Assembly: GCA_038124905.1 (NCBI GenBank)
Contig: JAYPCW010000016.1
Coordinates: 1-26,077, forward strand
Length of the DNA: 26,077 nucleotides
DNA from: ATZT02 sp038124905
GTDB taxonomy: Bacteria > Actinomycetota > Actinomycetes > S36-B12 > UBA5976
Direction: 5' to 3'
This document shows positions 1-7,473 of the stretch, piece after piece (position 1 is the first letter of the stretch; each line of letters begins with the position of its first letter). The notes below the pieces were generated by a model. It worked only from the letters and a program-made list of their open reading frames with translations. It did not search any database and was not told the DNA's origin. Made by a program: the position numbers and the translations under genes.

Positions 1-1104
1 CAAGAAGGATTTGCTCGATTTGATCGAAACGTATATCGCGGAAGACGCTTAAGCAGTGCCCGAGCATATCTACACCCAGTCAAGCATCGTAAAAATTTGA
101 CAATTAAGACCCGATCTTTTGTTAGAAAAGTAATTTTTGAAGGCAAAAGAGCCGTTGGCGTTGAAGTCCAGCGTGGTAGAAAAATTCAAAATATTTACGG
201 TAAAGAAATAATTCTTTGTGGTGGAGCAATTAATACGCCTCAAATTTTGCAATTAAGCGGTATCGGTAATTCTGAACACCTAAATCAGCTTGGAATAGAA
301 ACTGTGTATCACCTACCTGGAGTTGGTGAAAATTTACAAGACCATTTAGAAGTCTATGTACAATTTCAATGTAAAAAACCAGTATCTTTACAGCCAAATT
401 TGGCACTTTGGCGCAGGCCCTTCATTGGAGCTGCCTGGTTATTTTTAAGAAAAGGCCCAGGCGCATCTAACCATTTCGAGGCTGGTGGATTTGCTCGAAG
501 CAACGAAGATGTCGAGTGGCCAAATTTAATGTTTCACTTTTTGCCAATTTCTGTTCGTTATGACGGCACTGTTACAGCTAAAGGTCATGGATACCAAATT
601 CATATCGGCCCTATGTACTCAGATGCCAGAGGCCATGTGCGGATAAAATCTAAAGATCCAAAAGTTAAACCAAGTATTCTTTTTAACTATTTATCAACTA
701 GTCAAGATCGCCGCGAATGGGTTGAGGCGATACGAGTTGCTAGAAAAATTATGAACCAAAAAGCTTTTGATGAATACAACGGTGGCGAAATTTCACCAGG
801 TGTGGATGTTTCAACAGATGAAGAAATTCTTAATTGGGTAGCAAAAGATGGAGAAACCGCCTATCACCCTTCTTGTACTGCAAAAATGGGAACAGATGAA
901 ATGTCGGTGGTAAATCCAAAATCTATGAAGGTTTACGGTGTTGAGGGATTACGAGTTGTAGATGCTTCTGTCTTTCCTTTTGTGACAAACGCAAATATTT
1001 ATTCGCCTGTTATGATGGTGGGCGAAAAAGCCGCAGACTTGATCTTAGGTAAAACTCCTCTACCAGCCGAAAAAACTGATTGGTACCGACACCAAAAAAA
1101 TTAG
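1..1104 (+). CDS. betA: GMC-family oxidoreductase, choline dehydrogenase-like (5' truncated by window edge)
   Basis: This is a FAD-dependent alcohol oxidoreductase of the glucose-methanol-choline family, closest by eye to BetA, which oxidises choline to betaine aldehyde for glycine betaine synthesis. The frame is open from base 1, so the N-terminal Rossmann FAD fold lies outside the window; the first visible part reads through the conserved RRLSSARAYLHP segment, and the TTG at 97 is internal. Visible hallmarks are GGAINTPQILQLSGIG (GMC signature 2), the BetA-like GHVRIKSKDP and ILFNY stretches, the catalytic His in AYHPSCTAKMG (codon 865-867) and the second active-site Asn in TNANIYSP. The C-terminus ends at the usual place. 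The stop overlaps that of the convergent lipoprotein gene by 4 bp. Substrate could be another alcohol, since GMC specificity is hard to read from sequence; the family call is firm, choline is likely. Confidence 0.88.
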   Translation, partial: QEGFARFDRNVYRGRRLSSARAYLHPVKHRKNLTIKTRSFVRKVIFEGKRAVGVEVQRGRKIQNIYGKEIILCGGAINTPQILQLSGIGNSEHLNQLGIETVYHLPGVGENLQDHLEVYVQFQCKKPVSLQPNLALWRRPFIGAAWLFLRKGPGASNHFEAGGFARSNEDVEWPNLMFHFLPISVRYDGTVTAKGHGYQIHIGPMYSDARGHVRIKSKDPKVKPSILFNYLSTSQDRREWVEAIRVARKIMNQKAFDEYNGGEISPGVDVSTDEEILNWVAKDGETAYHPSCTAKMGTDEMSVVNPKSMKVYGVEGLRVVDASVFPFVTNANIYSPVMMVGEKAADLILGKTPLPAEKTDWYRHQKN

Positions 1105-1604
1105 GCTGGTACTTCGCTGGTGTCTTCTTGCATTTCCTCAGCACCGGCAATGAACCAAGTATCTTGTACATACTCAAATCGATAGCGCAGTTTAATATCT
1201 TTGCTTAACGATTTAACATCAATTTCATAAAAGCCCGTAAAGCCCATTTCAAGACATTTTGTTCCAATAAAATCAGTATTATCTAAAAGACTTGGATAAA
1301 ATTCAGATATTACTTGGGTAAATCGTGATAATGAAAATCCACTCTTAAAGCGTTCGGATGTTAATTCATAAGCTGCAGCAAAATCTTTTTGAGAAAAAGC
1401 ATCCATTTGCAACTCAAGAATTCTTTGAAAATTCTTCTCAGTCATCGCAGAGCAATTACCTGGGGATTTTTCAAATTCTTCAATTATTGCTTCTTGACTT
1501 GGAGTTTCATCAGGCAGAGTTTGTAAAGCTGATTCAGCTTGGTCGCTCGCGGCACACGAAACTAGCAATGCCGCTGATAAGAGCAAAATGAAACTCTTCA
1601 TCAC
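1101..1604 (-). CDS. Small lipoprotein of unknown function
   Basis: The product is a 167-residue predicted lipoprotein. A basic start (MMK), a hydrophobic run and the lipobox LVSC with Cys17 are visible; the mature part begins with an acidic, low-complexity linker (about 20-45) followed by a compact domain with the look of an NTF2-like or DUF4878-type fold (helix around LQMDAFSQKDFAAAYELTSERFK, then strands ending in RYRFEYVQDTWFIAG). No catalytic motif is recognised. The start is either GTG at 1604 or the ATG at 1601 just after it; no clear ribosome binding site separates them. It lies 12 bp behind the DEAD-box helicase gene on the same strand and is probably cotranscribed with it. The 3' end overlaps the GMC gene by 4 bp. 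Confidence 0.75.
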   Translation of the reverse strand: MMKSFILLLSAALLVSCAASDQAESALQTLPDETPSQEAIIEEFEKSPGNCSAMTEKNFQRILELQMDAFSQKDFAAAYELTSERFKSGFSLSRFTQVISEFYPSLLDNTDFIGTKCLEMGFTGFYEIDVKSLSKDIKLRYRFEYVQDTWFIAGAEEMQEDTSEVPA

Positions 1605-1616
1605 GGCAATTTAGCC

Positions 1617-2999
1617 CTATTGTGAGATTTTCGCCTTTTTTCTATCAAAACGCCTAAAATTTCTTTTATTTTTAGGGTTTTGTCTGGGCCGGGACTCCTG
1701 AGTCAGATTTACAACTACTGCTTCACCTGATTTCGCAATTGCTGCCACGGCTGGATCTAGCGTCTTAACTTTTATTGGTTTTACATCATTTCCAAACTCA
1801 TCTTGCATCTTTAAATAGCTTCGGATCTCTCTTGATTCCAAAAGTGAAAGCGCCACACCCTTAGTTCCGGCACGAGCAGTTCTTCCACTTCGGTGAATGT
1901 AGTCTTTCCATTCCTGGGGCGGATCAACATGAACCACTAAATCAACGCCATCAACGTGAATTCCTCTTGCCGCAACGTCGGTTGCTACTAACACACGCTT
2001 TCTTCCTGAAGAAAAATCACCTAGCGCCCTGTTTCTTTGGGCTTGACTTCTATCACCGTGTATTGCTGTAGCTTCTATGCCCCATTTTTCTAAATTATTG
2101 GCAAGTTTTTCAGCACCATACTTAGTTCGCACAAACAGCAAGGTTCTTGCAGGCCGTTTTGCAATTTCAGCAACAATTTTGTTTTTCTCAGTTTTTTCAA
2201 CGACGAAGGCCATATGCTTCATATTCGCTTTTAATTCATTTTTCTTCTCAACAGCATGAAAAGCTGGCTCTTTAAGGTATTTTTTAACTAATGCAGAAAC
2301 TCCACGATCTAATGTCGCAGAAAATAACAAATTTTGTGAGCTATTCGGTATTAAATCTAGAATCCGAGTCATAGCTGGCATGAAACCCATTTCAGCCATG
2401 TGATCCGCTTCATCTAAAACACAGATTTGAATATCCTTAAAATAAATAGTTTTTTGTCTCAAGTGATCTTCTAAACGACCAGGAGTAGCAACAACCACTT
2501 CAACGCCACGCTTCAAACTTTGATGTTGACGTTGCATCGAGGCGCCCCCATAAATCGTTGTGACCCTTAAATTCAGTGCTGAGGCAACAGGAACTAACGC
2601 GTCATTAACTTGTTGTGCTAATTCTCTTGTGGGGACCATTATTAGTGCAAGCGGAGCGCCAGGGTTTGCTTTTTTTCCGTGCAATCTAACTAACAAAGGT
2701 AATCCGAAAGCATAGGTTTTGCCTGATCCTGTTTCGGCACGGCCCAAGACATCGCGACCGTTCAAAATATCAGGAATAGCGCTGGATTGAATGGGGCTTG
2801 GCTTAACAATCTTATTTTTATTCAATATTTGAATAACCGAGCCTGGCAAATTAAGAGCAGCAAAATTTTCAACTAGCACTTTAGGCGCTTTTGCTACATT
2901 TGTTAATTCTTGTTCTAAACCACTGACTACTTCTCTTGATTTAAATTGTTTATTATTTTTTTGAGCAGGGCGATACCTCACTCTTTTGTTTTGTGACAT
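1617..2999 (-). CDS. DEAD-box ATP-dependent RNA helicase
   Basis: A 460-residue DEAD-box helicase that would unwind RNA duplexes in ribosome assembly or mRNA decay, often important in the cold. All family motifs are present in order: Q-motif region with PSPIQ (67-71), motif I AETGSGKT (88-95), Ia PTRELAQQ (123-130), Ib TPGRL (172-176), II DEAD (196-199), III SAT (227-229), the V region VATDVAARGIHV (338-349) and VI HRSGRTARAG (369-378). The core is followed by a short basic tail rich in Arg/Lys/Asn, typical of RhlE-like and other small bacterial members and likely an RNA contact. The start ATG at 2999 gives a basic N-terminal extension. A near-palindrome lies 20-42 bp upstream of the start (3020-3040). 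A specific name such as RhlE or CshA cannot be assigned safely. Confidence 0.95.
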   Translation of the reverse strand: MSQNKRVRYRPAQKNNKQFKSREVVSGLEQELTNVAKAPKVLVENFAALNLPGSVIQILNKNKIVKPSPIQSSAIPDILNGRDVLGRAETGSGKTYAFGLPLLVRLHGKKANPGAPLALIMVPTRELAQQVNDALVPVASALNLRVTTIYGGASMQRQHQSLKRGVEVVVATPGRLEDHLRQKTIYFKDIQICVLDEADHMAEMGFMPAMTRILDLIPNSSQNLLFSATLDRGVSALVKKYLKEPAFHAVEKKNELKANMKHMAFVVEKTEKNKIVAEIAKRPARTLLFVRTKYGAEKLANNLEKWGIEATAIHGDRSQAQRNRALGDFSSGRKRVLVATDVAARGIHVDGVDLVVHVDPPQEWKDYIHRSGRTARAGTKGVALSLLESREIRSYLKMQDEFGNDVKPIKVKTLDPAVAAIAKSGEAVVVNLTQESRPRQNPKNKRNFRRFDRKKAKISQ

Positions 3000-3019
3000 T
3001 AAAACTCGTACCTTATTCT

Positions 3020-3040
3020 CAAGTGACCACAGGTGACTTG
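3020..3040. promoter_or_regulatory. Imperfect palindrome upstream of the helicase gene
   Basis: CAAGTGACC-ACA-GGTGACTTG: two 9-bp arms that pair at 8 of 9 positions around a 3-bp centre, ending about 20 bp before the helicase start codon. The position suits a repressor operator or a 5' UTR hairpin. Its right half (GTGACTT) is shared with the perfect palindrome at 15954-15973, but the half-site spacing differs. Function is inferred only. Confidence 0.3.
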
Positions 3041-3085
3041 GAAGGCGACAATTTTTAGGCTATCGAATTAACTTTTCACGTGCGA

Positions 3086-3107
3086 CCTATAGGAAAACTT
3101 CCTAAGG
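3086..3107 (-). other. Small stem-loop just after the Gfo/Idh/MocA stop codon
   Basis: TAGGAA and TTCCTA arms with a 3-nt loop, flanked by CCT/AGG that can extend the stem with a bulge. It sits 8 bp past the stop at 3115 on the minus strand. No run of U follows, so it is not a textbook terminator; it may be a weak terminator or an mRNA 3' end stabiliser. Confidence 0.3.
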
Positions 3108-3114
3108 CTCATAA

Positions 3115-4674
3115 CTATAACAGTGGCTTGACAGGCAACCCACCACCGGCAGCAGATTCGCTAGCTGCTTGCATTATCGCTACAACATCACGCGAGGTTT
3201 GAGCATTAACTGTCATCGGGATCTGAAAATTAATCCAATCTGCCAATTCTCTATGAAACTGAAAACTTGGCGGGGTTTCTAATTTGACTTTTTTTACCGA
3301 GCCTGATTGATCATGAACTTCAATCTCGGCTGGGGAATCTGCGGGAGCAAGCTCGTCCTCTAATAAAGTGCCAATCTCATTGCGGTTAGTTACCTTCTCA
3401 ACACGCCAGTTTCCTTGAATTGCACCTAGTGTTCCCAATAAATAATATTTTGGTTTTAACGCTGCGGCTAAATCTGAATAAATAAATTCAACCTCTAAGC
3501 CATTTTTGTAATTTAAAGTCACCCTTGAATGATCAGAATTCGTTACATCAAGCCAATGAATCTTATGTTCTTTCGCAGTTAAATAGGTAATTTCTTTTCC
3601 AAATAAACCCAGTGCCTGATCTAAAAAGTGAGCACCCCAATCGAAAATTGCTCCACCCGATACTTTTTCATCCGAGTGCCAGTAATTACATGGATGCCCA
3701 TATCCACCCACGAATATCTCGACATGGAATACCTCGCCGACTTCTTTGCTTTCAACTAATTTTTCTAAGGTGAGGAAATCTTGATCCCATCTTCTATTTT
3801 GATAAACCACTAAGGTCTTTTGCATTTGATTTGCTAATGCGATCAATTCATCGCACTCAGCAACCGTAAGACTCATTGGCTTTTCTAAAACCACGTGTTT
3901 ATTTTTCTCTAATGCTTTTTTGGCCCATGAAAAATGCGAGTTCGGTGGTGTAGAAATTACAACTAAATCAATATCTGAATCCAATAATTTATCGGCATCT
4001 AGAAAGCCTTCTAGGTCTGGCGAGAGCTCTTTAGCGACTTCTATCCTTGCCGGATTGGAATCACAGACTGCCGCTAATTTAAAACCTGGGACGCTAGAAA
4101 CTGCCCGATTATGCTCATGGCCAATAGCACCATATGCCAACAAGCCTACTCGCAGCTCTGATTCTTTATAAGATTCTAAACTTTGTTTAAGCCATACTTT
4201 TAAAAATTTAGCTAAAGTTTGATTTTCAAAATTTTCTAATTTCTGCACATTAAGTATAAATAAATTTCTTTTTTCAGAATAAAGCGCAATTGGATAATCG
4301 GTTAATTGATAGTTTGCAGTTGCACCAATCTGAAATTCCTCTGATAAAAGATTAAAGATAATTAATTCATCCTTAAGATAAAAATCATCACGATGTCGTT
4401 GATTTAGTAATTGCGGACGAACTCGTAATTCGTGTTCAGGGATAACTGATTTGAAGTCTATTTCTTTTTGTTTTTTAAGATAATCTACAATTCCTGGGCC
4501 AAAGATTAAACTTGGTTTTGAGTCAGAAATTTTTATATCAGCTTGCTTAGATTCTAGGTAGTAAAGTTCAACTTCAGCCGAATCAGAATCAAAATCGAAC
4601 CCAACATTTGTTAGTGATTCTTTGAAGGCTGCAAATGTCGGATCGGCGCTAGAGTCATTAATAAAGATTTTCAT
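3115..4674 (-). CDS. Gfo/Idh/MocA-family oxidoreductase with an extra N-terminal domain
   Basis: A 519-residue protein, about 150 residues longer than usual for the family. Residues about 175-515 form a standard NAD(P)-dependent sugar or polyol dehydrogenase: the dinucleotide loop GLLAYGAIG (177-185), the Asp of the second strand in AAVCDSNPAR, the STPPNSH segment and the hallmark EKP (264-266), then the WHSDEKVSGGAIFDWGAHFLDQ part of the C-terminal sheet domain. Residues 1-170 form a separate domain with alternating strands and helices (for example KPSLIFGPGIVDYLKKQK and YPIALYSEKRNLFILNV). That order faintly resembles a ThuA/glutamine-amidotransferase-like fold, which would make sense because ThuA and ThuB (a Gfo/Idh/MocA enzyme) work together on disaccharides, but this is inference. 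The ATG at 4674 is the first in frame. Its substrate is unknown. It diverges from the AhpD-like gene across 125 bp. Confidence 0.9.
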   Translation of the reverse strand: MKIFINDSSADPTFAAFKESLTNVGFDFDSDSAEVELYYLESKQADIKISDSKPSLIFGPGIVDYLKKQKEIDFKSVIPEHELRVRPQLLNQRHRDDFYLKDELIIFNLLSEEFQIGATANYQLTDYPIALYSEKRNLFILNVQKLENFENQTLAKFLKVWLKQSLESYKESELRVGLLAYGAIGHEHNRAVSSVPGFKLAAVCDSNPARIEVAKELSPDLEGFLDADKLLDSDIDLVVISTPPNSHFSWAKKALEKNKHVVLEKPMSLTVAECDELIALANQMQKTLVVYQNRRWDQDFLTLEKLVESKEVGEVFHVEIFVGGYGHPCNYWHSDEKVSGGAIFDWGAHFLDQALGLFGKEITYLTAKEHKIHWLDVTNSDHSRVTLNYKNGLEVEFIYSDLAAALKPKYYLLGTLGAIQGNWRVEKVTNRNEIGTLLEDELAPADSPAEIEVHDQSGSVKKVKLETPPSFQFHRELADWINFQIPMTVNAQTSRDVVAIMQAASESAAGGGLPVKPLL

Positions 4675-4799
4675 TAGGTCTTACTCTAAACAAAAAGCCC
4701 AATTAACGCGCGATTTAGGGGTGTTAGAAATTACTCAAATCTTGCTATAACCTAGTTAATATTTTGAAACACTTAAATCCTTAAAAGAAGAGAGTTTAA
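4675..4799. promoter_or_regulatory. Divergent promoter region between oxidoreductase and AhpD-like genes
   Basis: 125 bp of AT-rich DNA between two outward-facing start codons. On the plus strand a purine-rich ribosome binding site (AAGAAGAGAG, about 4784-4793) lies 7 bp before the ATG at 4800, and TATAAC near 4746 is a possible -10 box. No operator or terminator is clear. Confidence 0.4.
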
Positions 4800-5156
4800 A
4801 TGTCAGAGCACCATACTCACGGTAAAGATGTTTTTAATGCTGTAGTCCCCCTTGGGCGAGAACTGCGTGATTTAATTCCGGATGTTTATAGTGCTTTTGC
4901 CCATTTAGCCAAAGCAGCTCAAACGCCTGGCGCGGTGGATGCAAAAACCAAAGAATTCATTGCATTTGCCTTAGCGATTGGAGCCCACTGTGATGGTTGT
5001 ATCGCATCACATGCACGGAACTTAGCCAAACTTAAGGCCAGCGAGCAAGAAATTGCCGAAGTTATCGGAGTTTGCATTCAAATGATGGGTGGCCCAGGAA
5101 CGGTTTATGGTCCACGCGCATTGGCAGCTTTTAAGTCTTTTAACAATCCTGAATAA
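4800..5156 (+). CDS. AhpD-like carboxymuconolactone decarboxylase family protein
   Basis: A 118-residue single-domain member of the carboxymuconolactone decarboxylase superfamily. The AhpD redox signature is intact: HCDGCIASH gives Cys64, Cys67 and His71, the thiol pair and proton relay used for peroxide or disulfide reduction. This argues for an alkylhydroperoxidase-like thiol function and against decarboxylase activity, which lacks the CxxC. The remainder is helical and matches the family fold (KTKEFIAFALAI, then the C-terminal helix with MMGGPGTVYGPRALAAF). The ATG at 4800 has a good ribosome binding site. It is the first gene of a plus-strand run; the GNAT gene follows after 18 bp. The in vivo partner (lipoyl protein or peroxiredoxin) is not visible here. 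Confidence 0.9.
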   Translation: MSEHHTHGKDVFNAVVPLGRELRDLIPDVYSAFAHLAKAAQTPGAVDAKTKEFIAFALAIGAHCDGCIASHARNLAKLKASEQEIAEVIGVCIQMMGGPGTVYGPRALAAFKSFNNPE

Positions 5157-5174
5157 AGAATAAGAAGTATTTAC

Positions 5175-5618
5175 TTGGTCACGCTACGAATTGCAACTTC
5201 AGAAGATTATCAAGATTTAATTCCTCTCATTAAAGAATTTTGTGAAATTGATAATCATGAGTTTGACGATGCAAGAATTGAGATATCTCTAGGCCCGCTC
5301 TTACAAGACGCCGGACTGGGCAGGGTAATAATTCTTGAAGTTAAAGGTGAATTAAAGGGCTATGCAGTCTTAACTTGGGGTTGGAGCTTGGAGTCAGGTG
5401 GGCGGGAGGCTTTGCTTGATGAAATTTACGTAAGAGAGCGCAACCAAGGCTGGGGTGCCCTGCTACTAGAAAAGGTGGTTGCCACAGCTAAAGACAACGG
5501 TGCCCAAATCATCTTTTTAGAAACTGAATTAGCTAATGAACGAGTGCGTGATTTTTATTTAAGATATGGTTTTAACAAAGAGGACTCTATATGGTTGAGT
5601 CAAAAGTTAACTCAATGA
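5175..5618 (+). CDS. GNAT-family N-acetyltransferase
   Basis: A 147-residue acyl-CoA-dependent acetyltransferase of the GNAT fold. Motif A is visible as LDEIYVRERNQGWGALLLEKV (the acetyl-CoA loop RxxGxG reads R-N-Q-G-W-G), preceded by the beta-4 strand GYAVLTWGW and followed by motif B, LETELANERVRDFYLRYGF, with the typical FY..GF ending. The start is TTG at 5175, with AAGAAG 8-9 bp upstream; no ATG fits. The acceptor substrate cannot be read from the sequence: small GNATs act on amines, amino acids, antibiotics or protein N-termini. It lies 18 bp after the AhpD-like gene and is probably in the same transcript. An inverted repeat spans its stop codon (5598-5627). Confidence 0.88.
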   Translation: MVTLRIATSEDYQDLIPLIKEFCEIDNHEFDDARIEISLGPLLQDAGLGRVIILEVKGELKGYAVLTWGWSLESGGREALLDEIYVRERNQGWGALLLEKVVATAKDNGAQIIFLETELANERVRDFYLRYGFNKEDSIWLSQKLTQ

Positions 5619-5635
5619 GTTTTGACTGATAGCCT

Positions 5636-5929
5636 TTGCTTGTGGCTGAATATCAAATAACTTACTGGCGAAATATTCCATCAATGCTAGTAGTCAAAGA
5701 CGCTGAACAGACGATAAAAGGGATTTTGCCTAGTCGATTTCAAGAGGCAATTGATGAAGCCGCCATGAGGCTTGGCGAAACTGATTCAGACTCATATTTA
5801 GCAGGATGGAACAAGGGGCCATGGCTACCTAGTGAGGGCGAATTATCTCAAATCGGTGAAAAACTAGTTGCCGAATTAGAAGCTGAATTTACTGAAGAAA
5901 AACTGAACGAAATTATTAACAATTTATAA
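5636..5929 (+). CDS. PF13769-type 'virulence factor' small protein
   Basis: A 97-residue soluble protein that I recognise as the family labelled 'virulence factor' (PF13769): the pattern ITYWRNIPSMLVVKD, then PSRFQEAIDEAAMRLG, then SYLAGW is characteristic. Despite its name the family has no established virulence role; in many alphaproteobacteria it sits beside corrinoid/folate methyltransferase and MTHFR genes. Here it is followed after 10 bp by a homocysteine S-methyltransferase gene, which fits a role in one-carbon or methionine metabolism. The start is TTG at 5636 or GTG at 5642; neither has a convincing ribosome binding site, so the first two residues are uncertain. The acidic C-terminal helix (ELEAEFTEEKLNEIINNL) extends past the usual core. 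Confidence 0.75.
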   Translation: MLVAEYQITYWRNIPSMLVVKDAEQTIKGILPSRFQEAIDEAAMRLGETDSDSYLAGWNKGPWLPSEGELSQIGEKLVAELEAEFTEEKLNEIINNL

Positions 5930-5939
5930 GTGAGGAATC

Positions 5940-6824
5940 ATGCACAGAATTTTTGAGTTACTTGACTCTGGAAAGACTTTAATTGGTGATGGAGCCATGG
6001 GGACTTTGCTTCAAGAAAAAGGCCTAACTGACGGTGGTGCTCCGGAATTATGGAATGTAGAAAAGCCTGAGATCATCGAAGAGATTTTTGATAAATATGC
6101 CGAAGCAGGCGCTAATTTTTTGACTACTAATACTTTTGGGGGGTCTGCTCCCCGGTTACAAATGCACAGTTTAGAAGATCGTCTGTTTGAACTAAATAAG
6201 GCAGCAAGTGAGATAGCTAAAAAAGTTTCCTCAAAATACCCTGATGTATTCGTTATGGGTGATGTTGGACCAACGGGTGAATTAATGGAGCCGATGGGCA
6301 CTTTAACTGTAGCTGGCGCAAAAGAAATATTTACAGAGCAAATAAAAGCCTTGTTGGCCGGAGGAGCCGATGGCATATTAATTGAAACAATGAGTGACCT
6401 CAGTGAAGTTCAAGCAGCGGTTCAGGCGGTTCAAGAAATTGATCCAGAGATTCCAATAATTGTTATGTTGAGTTTTGACACAAATTTAAGAACCATGATG
6501 GGTGTGAAGCCTGCACAAGCAATTACTGAGATCTCCAAAATGGGTGTAAAAATAATTGGCGCAAACTGCGGTAGAGGTACCGATGAAATTCGAGTAATTG
6601 CAAAAGAAATGAGTGAAAATAAAATTGAAGGTGTTTATTTAATCACTCAATCAAATGCTGGGCTGCCTAAGTTAGTAGGTGCAGATTTTGTCTATGACGG
6701 AACTCCAGAAGAAATGGCTAACTACGCAGTAGATATGAAGAATTTAGGAATAAACATCATTGGTGCTTGCTGCGGGTCTACTCCTGAACACATCGCCGCA
6801 ATCAGAAATGCCGTAAGTCCCTAG
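5940..6824 (+). CDS. Homocysteine S-methyltransferase (stand-alone MetH/BHMT-type domain)
   Basis: A 294-residue zinc-dependent methyltransferase that moves a methyl group to homocysteine to make methionine. It corresponds to the first module of cobalamin-dependent MetH: the N-terminal IGDGAMGTLLQEKGL, the NTFGGSAPRL segment, GDVGPTG and the IETMSDLSE strand are all typical, and the three zinc ligands are present as Cys210 (GANCGRG) and Cys277-Cys278 (GACCGST). The length equals that of a single domain, so no folate-, cobalamin- or SAM-binding modules are attached; they must be encoded elsewhere if it is a split MetH, or it uses another methyl donor such as S-methylmethionine or betaine. The ATG at 5940 has GTGAGGA upstream. 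The next gene starts 4 bp after the stop. Confidence 0.92.
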   Translation: MHRIFELLDSGKTLIGDGAMGTLLQEKGLTDGGAPELWNVEKPEIIEEIFDKYAEAGANFLTTNTFGGSAPRLQMHSLEDRLFELNKAASEIAKKVSSKYPDVFVMGDVGPTGELMEPMGTLTVAGAKEIFTEQIKALLAGGADGILIETMSDLSEVQAAVQAVQEIDPEIPIIVMLSFDTNLRTMMGVKPAQAITEISKMGVKIIGANCGRGTDEIRVIAKEMSENKIEGVYLITQSNAGLPKLVGADFVYDGTPEEMANYAVDMKNLGINIIGACCGSTPEHIAAIRNAVSP

Positions 6825-6828
6825 CGCT

Positions 6829-7473
6829 GTGAGCCAAAAAAATAAATTTGATTCATTAGGTGCAGGTGAATTTTACCTACCTGTAGGAGTTGGGCCACAC
6901 GCTAAACCTTGGCCAAAAGAAGATCATCTCGACCCTGAATTGCTAGAAAATGGCGATCGTAGAAACGTTTTAGATCAGTATCGCTATTGGAAGCTATCAG
7001 CAATAGTTGCAGACTTAGAAACTAAAAGAAATCCTCTACAAATTGCCATAGAAAATTGGCAACATGATTTAAATATTGGCTCCATAGTCAGAACGGCAAA
7101 TGCCTTTAATGTAAAAGCAGTTCACATTGTTGGTAAAAGAGATTGGAACAAACGTGGAGCCATGGTTACCGATAGATATTTGACAGTAATTCATCACGCT
7201 ACGGTTGGTGACTTTGAAGAGTGGTGCAAAGTAAATTCATTACCGATAATAGGAATTGACAATATTGATGGGTCGATTCCATTAGAGAATTCGAGTTTGC
7301 CAAAAAGTTGCGTCTTACTATTTGGTCAAGAGGGTTCTGGAATGAGTCCAGAAGCAATTTCTGCTTGCGAGAAGATTTATGCAATAAAGCAATATGGCTC
7401 CACTCGATCTATGAATGCTTCTGCTGCTGGCGCAATCGCTATGTATGCCTGGGCGCTACAGCATTTAAATTAG
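6829..7473 (+). CDS. TrmH/SpoU-family RNA 2'-O-methyltransferase
   Basis: A 214-residue SPOUT-class enzyme that methylates a ribose 2'-hydroxyl in tRNA or rRNA using S-adenosylmethionine. The three SpoU motifs are present: motif 1 NIGSIVRTANAF (82-93, with catalytic Arg88), motif 2 LLFGQEGSGMS (163-173) and motif 3 IKQYGSTRSMNASAAGAIAM (186-205), which forms the cofactor-binding knot. There is no L30e-like N-terminal substrate domain, so it is of the short TrmH/TrmL-like type; exact target nucleotide is unknown. The GTG start at 6829 lies 4 bp after the homocysteine methyltransferase stop, so the two are surely cotranscribed. That puts a SAM consumer next to a methionine-forming enzyme. The last codons overlap the convergent beta-CASP gene by 4 bp. 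Confidence 0.92.
   Translation: MSQKNKFDSLGAGEFYLPVGVGPHAKPWPKEDHLDPELLENGDRRNVLDQYRYWKLSAIVADLETKRNPLQIAIENWQHDLNIGSIVRTANAFNVKAVHIVGKRDWNKRGAMVTDRYLTVIHHATVGDFEEWCKVNSLPIIGIDNIDGSIPLENSSLPKSCVLLFGQEGSGMSPEAISACEKIYAIKQYGSTRSMNASAAGAIAMYAWALQHLN

Noticed and set aside
5598..5627. AGTCAAAA/TTTTGACT inverted repeat at the end of the GNAT gene as a terminator
   Set aside because: The 14-nt loop, lack of G/C pairs and lack of a U run make it weak, and the next gene lies close by on the same strand.
6011..6376. Long minus-strand frame opposite the homocysteine methyltransferase gene
   Set aside because: It is a shadow; the plus strand has the full set of family motifs and zinc ligands.
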